A DNA stretch of 25,367 nt from JAKOQB01 sp050258235 (lineage in GTDB: Bacteria > Pseudomonadota > Gammaproteobacteria > Burkholderiales > Burkholderiaceae_F). The stretch covers positions 1-25,367 of the forward strand of contig JBLMYK010000258.1 of the NCBI GenBank assembly GCA_050258235.1, given 5' to 3'. The position numbers and the translations under genes are program-made. Shown in pieces: positions 13,596 to 21,772 of this stretch; position 1 is the stretch's first letter, and every line of letters starts with the position of its first letter. The notes under the pieces were generated by a model that was given only the letters and a program-made list of their open reading frames with translations, did no database searches and had not been told where the DNA came from.

Positions 13596-14960
13596 TCACT
13601 TCTTCGCGGCCGGCGCTGGCGCCGCAGCCGATGCGGTCAGCTCTTTCGCGCAATCACGGCGCGTCAGCTTCTTCTCCGCCAGGTAGGCATTGGCGGTGCG
13701 CTCGATCAGCGGTCGCAGGATCTGCTGATCGGCCTCATACCAGTCGGAGGTGTATTCCCATTTCTTGCCGTCCCAGGTCTGGATGCGCGCGAAGTGGGAG
13801 CCAGCATGTTCGCGGCAGCTCGTCGACAGCGGCCGCATCATGCCGGAGAGGCCCAGCGCATCCAGTCGCTTCTGGTCGAGGTTAAGGTTTTCCAAACCCC
13901 ACCGGACCTGCTCGCCCGTAAGCGGCTTCTTGCCGTAACGCTCCTGGGCTTGACGCACGCCCTCGACCCCAAGCATCGCGCTGATCATGCCGCGGTTGTA
14001 GAGCACCGTGCCGACCTGCTCCTTCGGACCCGAGCCCTGTCCCTTGTCATATACATACTTCAGGATGTCGGCGTGTACCTTGTAACGACCGACACCGTGC
14101 AGCGCGAGCCCGTGATAGCCCTTCGCCTCCTCTGCAACGGGCTCTACGTCCGGCTCGGCCGCGGACCACCAAACGCCGTACATCTTGTCGCGCGGATAGC
14201 CAGTGGCCACCGCCTCCTTCAGTGCGGTCGAGTTCATCACCCCCCAGCCCCACAGGAAGACAAAGTCGGGGCGCTGCTGGCGGATCTGCAACCACGTAGC
14301 CTTCTGCTCCACGCCGGGGTGCGTGACCGGCAGCAGCAGCAACTGGAATCCGTGCATCTTCGCGCGCTCCTGCAGCGCGGCGATCGGCTCCTTGCCATAG
14401 GGAGAGTCGTGATACACGAGTGCGATCTTCTTGCCCTTCAACTTGTCGAGCCCGCCACTGATCTTGCCGACGTGCTGAACCAGGATGTCGGCACCGTCCC
14501 AGTAAGTCCCCATCAGCGGAAAGTTGTACGGGAACGCTTCGCCCTCGACGGAGTCGGCGCGACCATAACCCGCAGTGATCAGCGGGATCTTGTCGGTCCA
14601 TGTCTTGTCGGTCAGCGCGAAGGTGATCCCCGTCGACAACGGCTGGAACAGGGTGGCGCCGGTCGGCCCTTTGCCTTTCAGGCGCTCGTAGCACTCAACG
14701 CCGCGATCGGTCGCGTAACCCGTCTCGCATTCTTCGAACGTGATCTTCACGCCGTTGATGCCGCCGTCGCGCGCGTTGACCAGCTTCAGGTAGTCCAGGT
14801 AGCCATTGGCCCAGGGCACGCCGTTAGGTGCGTAGGCGCCGGTGCGATATGGCAACGCAGGGAAGAACTGCTCCTTCGCCTGCGCATAGACGACGCCGCT
14901 GCTCAGCGCAGCAACGAAGCCCACCGAGGCCACGATGGTCTTGAATGTTGCGAATCTCAT
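13596..14960 (-). CDS. Periplasmic substrate-binding protein of Liv-type ABC transporter
   Basis: 454 aa from ATG 14960, with AGGAG upstream. The signal peptide is MRFATFKTIVASVGFVAALSSGVVYA then QAKEQ. The mature protein has the type I periplasmic binding fold of the Leu/Ile/Val family: YLKLVNARDGGINGVKITFEECETGYATDRGVECYERLKGKGPTG, then LKGKKIALVYHDSPYGKEPIAAL. It is longer than LivK/LivJ (~370 aa) and ends in an Ala/Pro/Lys tail (SAAAPAPAAKK). It belongs to the subgroup often found next to acyl-CoA ligases. It captures the substrate for LivHMGF. The long open frame upstream of the signal peptide is the antisense-like continuation over livM and is not used. Confidence 0.92.
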   Translation of the reverse strand: MRFATFKTIVASVGFVAALSSGVVYAQAKEQFFPALPYRTGAYAPNGVPWANGYLDYLKLVNARDGGINGVKITFEECETGYATDRGVECYERLKGKGPTGATLFQPLSTGITFALTDKTWTDKIPLITAGYGRADSVEGEAFPYNFPLMGTYWDGADILVQHVGKISGGLDKLKGKKIALVYHDSPYGKEPIAALQERAKMHGFQLLLLPVTHPGVEQKATWLQIRQQRPDFVFLWGWGVMNSTALKEAVATGYPRDKMYGVWWSAAEPDVEPVAEEAKGYHGLALHGVGRYKVHADILKYVYDKGQGSGPKEQVGTVLYNRGMISAMLGVEGVRQAQERYGKKPLTGEQVRWGLENLNLDQKRLDALGLSGMMRPLSTSCREHAGSHFARIQTWDGKKWEYTSDWYEADQQILRPLIERTANAYLAEKKLTRRDCAKELTASAAAPAPAAKK

Positions 14961-15025
14961 AGTGCGAGTCTCCTTTCGAAGGTCGTTGCCGGGATAGTGA
15001 TGCCCGAGCGCTGGTTGGATCTTTA

Positions 15026-16090
15026 TCAGTGTGGGAACGGCCACAGGCGCAGTTTTTCTTTTCCGATCGCCCATAGCCGGGCCAGTCCATGCGGCTCGAC
15101 GATCAGGAAGAACACGATCAGGGTACCGAAGATCATCGCCTCGAGGTGCGAAATCATCGCAGTCGACAGCGGAATGCCGAACCAGATCGGAAGCTGGTTC
15201 AGCACGAGCGGCAGCATGACGATGAACGCGGCACCAAAATAGCTGCCAAGAATCGATCCCATCCCCCCGATGATGATCATGAAGAGCAGATTGAAGCTCA
15301 GATTGATGTTGAAGGCCAATGGTTCCCACGCACCCAGATGCAGGAATCCCCACAGTGCTCCCGCGACGCCAGCAAAGAATGAACTGACTGCAAACGCAGA
15401 CAACTTGGCATAGAGCGGACGGATGCCGATTACCTCGGCCGCCACGTCCATGTCGCGGATGGCCATCCACGCGCGCCCGATGTGCGAACGCACAAGGTTT
15501 TTCGCCAACAGCGTCATCACGACCGCAATCCCAAGCACGAACCAGTACTTGTGGATCGGCTGCTCGATCGACCAGCCGAACATGTTGATCGGTGCCGGCG
15601 ACACCGAACCGGACGGCGAGTAATCTGTGAACCACTTCACCCGGGCAAAGATCCAGTCGATGAAGAACTGCGCGGCCAGCGTTGCGACCGCGAGGTACAA
15701 GCCTTTGATGCGCAGGCTCGGAATTCCGAACGCGACGCCGATGACCGCCGCCACCAGGCCTGCAAGTATCAGCACAACGATGAAGTTCAGCCCGGGCACG
15801 CGCGTTGCAAAGTTGTAGGCTGCGTAGGCGCCAATCGACATGAATGCCGCGGTACCGAGCGAGATCTGGCCACAGTAGCCGACGAGGATGTTCAGTCCGA
15901 TCGCCGCGATGCTCAGGATCAGGAAAGGAACGATCAGCGCGCGGAAAAGGTAATCGCTGGCGAGAAGGGGCAACACCAGAAAAGCAAGCGCAACCACCGA
16001 CCACACGAACCAGCGGTCCTGCAGGATCGGCAGGAGCTGTTGGTCCGAGCGATAGTTCGTCTTGAACTGGCCGTTTTCTCTGTAAAGCAT
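15026..16090 (-). CDS. livM: Liv-type ABC transporter permease
   Basis: 354 aa with about ten hydrophobic segments. The LivM hallmarks are ILSIAAIGLNILVGYCGQISLGTAAFMSIGAYAAYN and RSHIGRAWMAIRDMDVAAEVIGIRPLYAKLSAFAVSSFFAGVAGALWG (the EAA-like ATPase contact loop). The start is placed at ATG 16090 (MLYRENGQFKTNY). In-frame extension to 16159 would translate heptanucleotide repeats and lacks family similarity. No Shine-Dalgarno precedes 16090; the repeat units run directly to the ATG. It forms the channel with LivH. Confidence 0.9.
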   Translation of the reverse strand: MLYRENGQFKTNYRSDQQLLPILQDRWFVWSVVALAFLVLPLLASDYLFRALIVPFLILSIAAIGLNILVGYCGQISLGTAAFMSIGAYAAYNFATRVPGLNFIVVLILAGLVAAVIGVAFGIPSLRIKGLYLAVATLAAQFFIDWIFARVKWFTDYSPSGSVSPAPINMFGWSIEQPIHKYWFVLGIAVVMTLLAKNLVRSHIGRAWMAIRDMDVAAEVIGIRPLYAKLSAFAVSSFFAGVAGALWGFLHLGAWEPLAFNINLSFNLLFMIIIGGMGSILGSYFGAAFIVMLPLVLNQLPIWFGIPLSTAMISHLEAMIFGTLIVFFLIVEPHGLARLWAIGKEKLRLWPFPH

Positions 16091-16132
16091 CGTTGCTAGT
16101 TGCTCGTTATCCGTTGCTCGTTGTCCGTTATT
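16091..16132. repeat. Heptanucleotide tandem repeat abutting the livM start
   Basis: Read on the minus strand, six 7-nt units of the form NNNAACG follow one another: AATAACG, GACAACG, AGCAACG, GATAACG, AGCAACT, AGCAACG, then ATG. They fill the second half of the 75-nt livH-livM gap, where a ribosome-binding site would be expected. Confidence 0.8.
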
Positions 16133-16165
16133 GGCGGTTAGCCTCCAACGAAAGCACATCCATTG

Positions 16166-17209
16166 CTAGACGCGATCGATGTGCTTTTCACCAAACAGCC
16201 CTTCCGGCCGCACCAACAAGAACGCCAGCGCCAGCACGTAGGCGAACCAGTTTTCGATGCCGCCGCCGGCGAGGTCGAATGCCTTGACCAGCACCGGCCC
16301 GAGGAACACTTCGGCGAATTTCTCGCCGACCCCGATGATCAGCCCGCCGAGAATCGCGCCCGGGACGGAGGTCAGTCCACCCAGAATGACCACCGGCAGC
16401 GCCTTCAGTGCGACCTGCGCCAGGGAGAACTGCACCCCCAGTTTCGAACCCCAGATCATGCCGGCCACCAGCGCGACCACGCCCGCCACGGCCCAGACGA
16501 TGACCCAGATCGTGTTCAGCGGAATTCCGATCGACTGCGCAGCCTGGTGATCGTCCGCCACCGCACGCAGCGCGCGTCCGGTCGATGTCTTCTGGAAGAA
16601 CGCCGCGAGAGCGATCACAAGGAGTGCGGCAGCCAGCGCCGCAACCAGATCCTCCAGATTGATCAGGACCCCCCCATCGAACAGCTTGTCGAGGATGATC
16701 GTCGGGGTCTTCGGCAGGCCGAGGTTGATCTCGTAGATGTCGCTGCCCCAGATCGTCTGCCCTACCCCATCGATGAAGTAGCTGACCCCGAGCGTGGCCA
16801 TCAGCAGCACCACGCCTTCCTGATTCACCAGGTGCCGCAGCACCAGGCGCTCCACCAGCCACGCGAACGCAATCATGATCACCAGCGCAAGCGCGAACGC
16901 GATCAGGTTCGCCAGCAGCAGGCTTTGGATGCCGATCAGCGGCGGGATCCATTCGGCCAGCCGCGCCATCGCGAGGGCCGCAAATAGCACCATCGCGCCC
17001 TGCGCAAAGTTGAAAACACCGGATGCCTTGAATATCAGCACGAAGCCGAGCGCCACCAGCGAATAGAGCACACCCGACATCAGGCCGCCGATCAGCACTT
17101 CGATATAGAAGCCGGGCGCGCTCAGGCCAAGCAGCAATGGCAACACCATGCCGATCAGCAAAGCGGTGGCAAGCGCGACGATCGGCCAGTTGCTTTTCAG
17201 TTTGCCCAT
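16166..17209 (-). CDS. livH: Liv-type ABC transporter permease
   Basis: 347 aa with eight or more membrane helices. The typical LivH features are GLMSGVLYSLVALGFVLIFKASGVFNFAQGAMVLFAAL, LLMATLGVSYFIDG, TSTGRALRAVADDHQAAQSIGIPLN (ATPase contact loop) and ALPVVILGGLTSVPGAILGGLIIGVGE. It is longer at the N-terminus than E. coli LivH by an extra first helix (IVALATALLIGMVLPLLLGL). It lies 12 nt after livG and pairs with LivM. Confidence 0.92.
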   Translation of the reverse strand: MGKLKSNWPIVALATALLIGMVLPLLLGLSAPGFYIEVLIGGLMSGVLYSLVALGFVLIFKASGVFNFAQGAMVLFAALAMARLAEWIPPLIGIQSLLLANLIAFALALVIMIAFAWLVERLVLRHLVNQEGVVLLMATLGVSYFIDGVGQTIWGSDIYEINLGLPKTPTIILDKLFDGGVLINLEDLVAALAAALLVIALAAFFQKTSTGRALRAVADDHQAAQSIGIPLNTIWVIVWAVAGVVALVAGMIWGSKLGVQFSLAQVALKALPVVILGGLTSVPGAILGGLIIGVGEKFAEVFLGPVLVKAFDLAGGGIENWFAYVLALAFLLVRPEGLFGEKHIDRV

Positions 17210-17221
17210 GCCCGCTTCTCT

Positions 17222-18007
17222 TCAATGGGCGACGCCGAGGTAGGCGTCGATCACGTTCTGGTTCGATCGGACTTCATCCGGCGTGCCGTCGCCGATCTTC
17301 TTGCCGTAGTCGAGCACGACCACGCGGTCGGAAAGGTCCATCACCACGCCCATGTCGTGCTCGATCAGGACGATCGTGGTGCCAAATTCGTCGTTCACGT
17401 CGAGGATGAAACGGCACATGTCCTGCTTCTCCTCGGTGTTCATCCCGGCCATCGGCTCGTCGAGCAGCAGCAGCGTGGGCTCCATTGCGAGCGCCCGACC
17501 CAGATCAACGCGCTTCTGCAGGCCATACGGAAGCCTGCCCACCGGCGTCTTCCGATAGGCCTGGATCTCGAGGAAATCGATGATGTGCTCGACGAACTCG
17601 CGGTGACGCAGTTCCTCGTTCATTGCCGGTCCGATCCGCACCGCTTGCAGCAGCAGGTTGCTGCGCATCTTCAGATTGCGGCCCGTCATGATGTTGTCGA
17701 GCACGCTCATGCCCTTGAAGAGCGCGAGCGACTGGAATGTGCGCGCGATGCCCATTTCCGCTGCACGTCGTGGACTCATGCGTGCGAAGGTCTTGCCGCG
17801 AAGCGTGATCTTCCCGCTCTGCGGCGAGTACACGCCGTTGATGCAGTTAAGCATCGAGCTCTTCCCGGCCCCGTTCGGACCGATGATCGCCCGCACCTCG
17901 TGCTCGCGCACATCGAAGGACACGTCCGTCAGCGCCTTCACGCCGCCGAATGCGAGCGAGATCCCGTCCACTTCCAGGATCACTTCGCCGATGTGCCGTT
18001 CCGCCAT
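17222..18007 (-). CDS. livG: Liv-type ABC transporter ATP-binding protein
   Basis: 261 aa. Walker A is GPNGAGKSS (residues 43-51), followed by IARTFQSLALFKGMSVLDNI (the Q-loop region of LivG). The signature is LPYGLQKRVDLGRAL, a degenerate form where most ABC proteins have LSGGQ but usual for LivG, which has LxYGxQRR. Walker B is LLLLDEPMAGMN, the switch His is in LIEHDMGVVM. It starts four nt after the small membrane-protein stop and is the second ATPase of the transporter. Confidence 0.93.
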   Translation of the reverse strand: MAERHIGEVILEVDGISLAFGGVKALTDVSFDVREHEVRAIIGPNGAGKSSMLNCINGVYSPQSGKITLRGKTFARMSPRRAAEMGIARTFQSLALFKGMSVLDNIMTGRNLKMRSNLLLQAVRIGPAMNEELRHREFVEHIIDFLEIQAYRKTPVGRLPYGLQKRVDLGRALAMEPTLLLLDEPMAGMNTEEKQDMCRFILDVNDEFGTTIVLIEHDMGVVMDLSDRVVVLDYGKKIGDGTPDEVRSNQNVIDAYLGVAH

Positions 18008-18011
18008 GCCG

Positions 18012-18269
18012 TTACTCTTTCTTTTCCGCCGTCTCTGCCACCGGCTGATCCTTCAGCTTCCACGCGGCGTTGGCGGCCGGCTTGATCTGCCCCTCCGCGC
18101 CCATCGGCTTGCTCACGCCGGCGAGCCACTGCCAGACCAGGTACCAGAACACCAGCACCAGCGCGATCCCCGCAAACGCCAGAATCCACGCGCCGTGCGC
18201 CAGGCCGTAGGCTGCTGTCGCGACGCCCGCGACCAGACAGATCACGGCCAGCCAGTTCTTTCCCTTCAT
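18012..18269 (-). CDS. Small two-helix membrane protein of the transporter operon
   Basis: 85 aa. Two adjacent hydrophobic segments, residues about 5-24 (NWLAVICLVAGVATAAYGLA) and 27-50 (AWILAFAGIALVLVFWYLVWQWL), are followed by a polar tail ending ETAEKKE. No family is recognised. It lies 12 nt after the acyl-CoA synthetase and 4 nt before livG, so it is made with the transporter and may be a membrane partner or docking subunit (inference). Confidence 0.75.
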   Translation of the reverse strand: MKGKNWLAVICLVAGVATAAYGLAHGAWILAFAGIALVLVFWYLVWQWLAGVSKPMGAEGQIKPAANAAWKLKDQPVAETAEKKE

Positions 18270-18281
18270 CGGGCCAGACCC

Positions 18282-20237
18282 TCATGCAGCGCGCGCCACT
18301 GGCGCAAAGACCTTCACGTCCCTGATCTTCAGCGTGGCGCTGATCATGCCCGTCCGGCCGTCCTCGAACTTGACCTGGGTCTCGATGTACTGCTCGCTCT
18401 TGCCGGAGTACAGCGCATCGACCAGCACGCTGTACTTTTCCTGGATGAACCGGCGCCGAACTTTGCGCGTGCGCGTCAGCTCGTCGTCGTCCGGGTCGAG
18501 CTCCTTGTGCAGGATCAGGAACCGGTGGATCTGCGAATTCGCGAGCTTCGGGTCGGCAGCCAGGTCGGCGTTGACCTTTTCGATGCATTCGACGATCAGC
18601 TCGAACACTTCGGGCTTGCCGGCCAGGTCGAGATAGCCCGCATAGGGCAGGCCGCGCTTCTCGGCCCAGTTGCCGACCGCCTCGTAGTCGATATTGATGA
18701 ACGCGCACACCATGTCGCGGCCGTCACCGAAAGCCACCGCCTCCTTGATGTGCGGAAAGAACTTCAGCTTGTTCTCGATGTACTTCGGCGCGAACAGCGT
18801 GCCGTCTACCAGCTTGCCCACGTCGCTCGCGCGATCGATGATCTTCAGGTGTCCGTCGCTGTCTAGGTAGCCGGCATCTCCCGTGTGGTACCAGCCGTCG
18901 GCATCGAGCACTTCGCGGGTTGCCTCCGGGTTCTTGTAGTACTCCTTCAGCAGGCCCGGGCTCTTCAGCAGAATTTCGCCGCTTTCCTTGATCTTGAGCT
19001 CGACTCCTGCCGCCGGCGGGCCCACCGTATCGGGCTTGACCCGTCCATTGGGCTGCATGCACACAAAGACGGACGTTTCCGTCGAGCCATACAGCTGCTT
19101 CAGGTTGATGCCGATCGAGCGATAGAAGGTGAAAAGATCCGGGCCGATTGCCTCGCCCGCGGTGTAGGCAACCTTGATGCGGCTCATGCCGAGCACGTTG
19201 CGCAGCGGTCCGTACACCAGCAGGTCTCCGAGCGAATACAGCAAGCGGTCCCCGAGACCGACCGGCTTGTGGTCGAGGATCTTGCCGCCGACCCGCTTGG
19301 CCACGTCCATGAACGAATGGAACAGCCATCGCTTCAGGCGGCCGGCATCCTCCATGCGGATCATCACCTGCGTGAGAAGCCCCTCGAACACTCGCGGCGG
19401 CGCAAAGTAATAGGTCGGTCCGATCTCGCGCAGATCGTTGGTCACGGTCGACGGCGACTCGGGACAGTTCACCGTGTATCCCGTCACCAGCGCCTGCGCG
19501 TAGGAAAAGATGTTCTGCCCGATCCACGCCATCGGCAGGTACGCCAGCACATCCTCGTAGACGGTCAGCTGCTCCAGTTCGGTACAGGCGCGCGCGCGAT
19601 CGATCAGCGCGCGATGGGTCTGCACCACGCCCTTGGGCTTGCCCGTGGTTCCGGAGGTGTAGAACAGCGCCGCCGTATCGTCCGGCGATCCCTTGGCGAT
19701 CTCCTCGTCGACAAATTTCGGCTGTACCGACAGCAGCCCGGCGCCCAGCCGGATCAGCTCCTCGTAGGGCAGCAGGCCGGGATTGGTGTAGTGCCGCAAC
19801 CCGCGAGGATCGTCGTAATAGATGTGCTCGAGCTGCGGATGCTGCGTGCGCACCTCGAGCATCTTGTCGACCTGCTCCTGATCCTCGACGATCGCATAGG
19901 CAATGTCGGCGTTCTCGAACACGTACACCATTTCGGAGGCGATCGCGTCCTGGTACAGCGGCACCGGAACGCCGCCCAGGCACTGCACGGCCATCATCGC
20001 GAAATACAGCCGCGGGCGGTTCTCTCCGACGATCGCCAGGTGTTGCCCGCGCCGGAATCCCTGCACGTGCAGGCCAGCCGCGAGCTTGCGGACTTCGTCT
20101 GCCGTCTTCGACCAGCTCCACGTCTGCCAGATGCCCAGGTCCTTCTCGCGCAGTGCCGGGTGCCCAGCGCGCAAGTGGGCGTGCTGCAGGAGCAGCTTGG
20201 GGAACGTGTCCGGTGTTGCAGAGGATGGCATGACCAT
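18282..20237 (-). CDS. AMP-forming long-chain acyl-CoA synthetase-like protein
   Basis: 651 aa. The adenylate-forming motifs are in order: P-loop YTSGTTGKPKG (residues 193-203), YGSTETS (A5), YHTGDAGYLDSDGHLKIIDRASDVGKLVDGTLFAPKYIENKLK (A7/A8 hinge of the FadD15/long-chain group, with the KLVDG variant typical of these long enzymes). It activates a fatty or aryl-aliphatic acid to its CoA thioester via an acyl-AMP. The start is ATG 20237, 9 nt after AGGAGA; ATG 20231 is also possible. It is the first gene of the nine-gene operon and is divergent from a Crp/Fnr-type regulator. With the PaaK-like gene at the other end, the operon has two CoA ligases of different subfamilies. Confidence 0.9.
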   Translation of the reverse strand: MVMPSSATPDTFPKLLLQHAHLRAGHPALREKDLGIWQTWSWSKTADEVRKLAAGLHVQGFRRGQHLAIVGENRPRLYFAMMAVQCLGGVPVPLYQDAIASEMVYVFENADIAYAIVEDQEQVDKMLEVRTQHPQLEHIYYDDPRGLRHYTNPGLLPYEELIRLGAGLLSVQPKFVDEEIAKGSPDDTAALFYTSGTTGKPKGVVQTHRALIDRARACTELEQLTVYEDVLAYLPMAWIGQNIFSYAQALVTGYTVNCPESPSTVTNDLREIGPTYYFAPPRVFEGLLTQVMIRMEDAGRLKRWLFHSFMDVAKRVGGKILDHKPVGLGDRLLYSLGDLLVYGPLRNVLGMSRIKVAYTAGEAIGPDLFTFYRSIGINLKQLYGSTETSVFVCMQPNGRVKPDTVGPPAAGVELKIKESGEILLKSPGLLKEYYKNPEATREVLDADGWYHTGDAGYLDSDGHLKIIDRASDVGKLVDGTLFAPKYIENKLKFFPHIKEAVAFGDGRDMVCAFINIDYEAVGNWAEKRGLPYAGYLDLAGKPEVFELIVECIEKVNADLAADPKLANSQIHRFLILHKELDPDDDELTRTRKVRRRFIQEKYSVLVDALYSGKSEQYIETQVKFEDGRTGMISATLKIRDVKVFAPVARAA

Positions 20238-20332
20238 ACCCCGTGTCTCCTGTCTTCCTTCGGGTTTTGCCGCGCTCGGGCGCGGTCTTCGGTCGTTGGC
20301 GCCAGCGAAAGGTAGCACCGCCGATGCTGGAA

Positions 20333-20362
20333 AGCGAGGCAGGCACGGTAGCCAGCCTCGCT
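20333..20362. promoter_or_regulatory. 30-bp dyad between the synthetase operon and the Crp/Fnr gene
   Basis: AGCGAGGC-A-GGC (20333-20344), six central bases, then GCC-A-GCCTCGCT (20351-20362): 11 of 12 symmetric pairs. The N6 core spacing is that of Crp/Fnr-type sites, although the half-site is not TGTGA or TTGAT. It lies 34 nt before the regulator ATG and 96 nt before the divergent synthetase ATG. It may be an operator or a leader hairpin. Confidence 0.45.
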
Positions 20363-20395
20363 GCGCCGCGCTGTCATCCGGGCGACAATCCGGCC

Positions 20396-21076
20396 ATGAC
20401 TCGGGAAACCCTTGACGAATATCTATCCGCTACACGCTGGGGCACCCTGCTGACGCCAGAACAGCGCACGCGTGTCGTGGCCGAATCGAGCGAAGTCGAC
20501 GTGACCGCCGAGGGCTACGTGTGCCGACGCGGAGAGCCGGTCGATTCCTGGCTTGGCGTGCTCGACGGTCTGGTGAAGATGATGATCACCGCACCGGACG
20601 GCAAGACCTCGACGTTCACCGGAATCCCCGCCGGCGGCTGGTTCGGAGAAGGCAGCCTGCTGAAGACCGAGCCGCGGCGCTACGACGTCGTCGCACTGCG
20701 CGCTTCGCGCATCGCCCGCGTGCCGCGGAAGACCTTCGAGTGGCTGCTGAATACAAGCATTCCCTTCAACCGCTTCCTGCTGGTGCAGATCAACGAGCGG
20801 CTGGGCCAGTTCATCGGCATGCTCGAGGCGCAGCGGCTGCATGGCCCGGATGCCCGCGTCGCCCGCTGCGTGGCGGCGCTGTTCAACCCGATCCTCTACC
20901 CCGGCATCGAGAACAAGCTCGAAGTGTCGCAGGAAGAGATCGGCTACCTGGCCGGCATTTCGCGCCAACGCGTCAACCAGGCACTGCATGCGCTCGAGCA
21001 GGCTGGGCTGCTGCGTGTCGAATATGGCGCGATCCTGATCGACGACCTCGACGGCCTGCGCCGGTACGGCGCCTGA
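20396..21076 (+). CDS. Crp/Fnr-family transcriptional regulator
   Basis: 226 aa. Residues about 25-140 form a cyclic-nucleotide-binding-like barrel (VCRRGEPVDSWLGVLDGLVKMMITAPDGKTSTFTGIPAGGWFGEGSLL; the GxxFGExSLL phosphate-loop-like motif is there, but the RTA of cAMP binders is not: RRYDVVALRASRI). Residues about 160-215 form the winged helix (EVSQEEIGYLAGISRQRVNQALHALEQAGLLRVEYGAILI). There is no N-terminal Cys cluster, so it is not an Fnr-type Fe-S sensor. It is divergent from the synthetase-Liv operon and probably controls it. The start at ATG 20396 fits the family length; upstream in-frame sequence is Arg/Ala-rich and not homologous. Confidence 0.9.
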   Translation: MTRETLDEYLSATRWGTLLTPEQRTRVVAESSEVDVTAEGYVCRRGEPVDSWLGVLDGLVKMMITAPDGKTSTFTGIPAGGWFGEGSLLKTEPRRYDVVALRASRIARVPRKTFEWLLNTSIPFNRFLLVQINERLGQFIGMLEAQRLHGPDARVARCVAALFNPILYPGIENKLEVSQEEIGYLAGISRQRVNQALHALEQAGLLRVEYGAILIDDLDGLRRYGA

Positions 21077-21107
21077 CGGCAGTCCACCGACGCCGCAAAG
21101 CTTCGAC

Positions 21108-21136
21108 TTGACGGGCGCTGCGTCCTGCCCTATAAA
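21108..21136 (+). promoter_or_regulatory. Promoter of the TetR-mutase operon
   Basis: -35 TTGACG (21108-21113), 17-nt spacer, -10 TATAAA (21131-21136). The -10 overlaps the left end of the palindrome at 21134-21155, so repressor binding would block polymerase. Initiation about 7 nt downstream would leave a leader of under 20 nt before ATG 21161, and no Shine-Dalgarno is visible. Confidence 0.8.
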
Positions 21137-21155
21137 ACAAACGATCGTTTGTTTT
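21134..21155. promoter_or_regulatory. 22-bp perfect palindromic operator of the TetR-mutase operon
   Basis: Every one of the 11 base pairs is symmetric; the central 18 bp are AACAAACGATCGTTTGTT. It overlaps the -10 element and ends 5 nt before the TetR ATG, the classic layout of an autorepressed TetR operon. Confidence 0.88.
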
Positions 21156-21160
21156 TCACC

Positions 21161-21772
21161 ATGTCCGCCATCCTCCCCCGCGCCACGCGCGCTGCTCGCA
21201 CCACGACGCCGCGCGCCGACAACAGGCTGCCCGCCGTGCTCGATGCCGCCGCGGCCCTGTTCGCTGCCAAGGGATATTCGGCGACATCGATGCGCGACAT
21301 CGCCGAGGCCAGCGCGATGCTGCCGGGGTCTCTGTACTACCACTTCGCCGCCAAGGAAGACCTGCTGTGCGAGGTTTATCGGCGCGGCGTCGAGGAGTTG
21401 CGCGCGGGCGTCGAGGCGGCGCTGGAGCGCACGCACGACCCGTGGGAGCGGCTGGAAGCGGCGTGTGCGGCGCACCTGGAAACCATCCTGCGCCGGAGCG
21501 ACTACGCGCAGGTGCTGATCCGCGTGCTTCCGTCCGACGTGCCGGGAGCAGCGGCCCGGCTGCGTGCGCTTCGCGCGCAGTACGAACGGCTGTTCCGCGA
21601 TCTGGTCGCCGCGCTGCCGCTGCCGGCGAGCACCGACCGGCGCACGCTGCGCATGATGCTGCTCGGCGCGTTGAACTGGTCGCGCTTCTGGTTCAACGAG
21701 GCCGGCCGCGAAACACCCACGAGTCTCGCCCGCAAGTTCGTGCGGTTCCTGAAGGAGTCCCAGGATGAATGA
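21161..21772 (+). CDS. TetR-family repressor of the mutase operon
   Basis: 203 aa. N-terminal HTH: LPAVLDAAAALFAAKGYSATSMRDIAEASAMLPGSLYYHFAAKEDLLCEVYRRGVEEL, with the LYYHFxxKEDL signature. The C-terminal domain (residues about 75-200) is helical, of the TetR_C type common in regulators of acyl-CoA pathways. ATG 21161 is preferred to an in-frame TTG at 21149 because the TTG lies inside the operator. It overlaps the next gene by eight bases and heads the operon, so it is expected to repress itself and the mutase genes, and probably responds to an acyl-CoA or acid substrate (inference). Confidence 0.9.
   Translation: MSAILPRATRAARTTTPRADNRLPAVLDAAAALFAAKGYSATSMRDIAEASAMLPGSLYYHFAAKEDLLCEVYRRGVEELRAGVEAALERTHDPWERLEAACAAHLETILRRSDYAQVLIRVLPSDVPGAAARLRALRAQYERLFRDLVAALPLPASTDRRTLRMMLLGALNWSRFWFNEAGRETPTSLARKFVRFLKESQDE

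Noticed and set aside
14961..16004. In-frame upstream extension of the binding-protein gene across livM (about 800 codons in all)
   Set aside because: The upstream part is an alternative frame over livM with no family similarity, and a clear signal peptide and AGGAG mark ATG 14960.
16091..16132. CRISPR array
   Set aside because: The units are 7 nt with no spacers; it is a simple tandem repeat.
18885..20315. Long open frame antisense to the acyl-CoA synthetase gene, and a similar one antisense to the Crp/Fnr and TetR genes (20423-21865)
   Set aside because: They are His/Arg/Leu/Val-rich mirror frames typical of GC-rich coding DNA. The opposite strand has unambiguous enzyme and regulator motifs.
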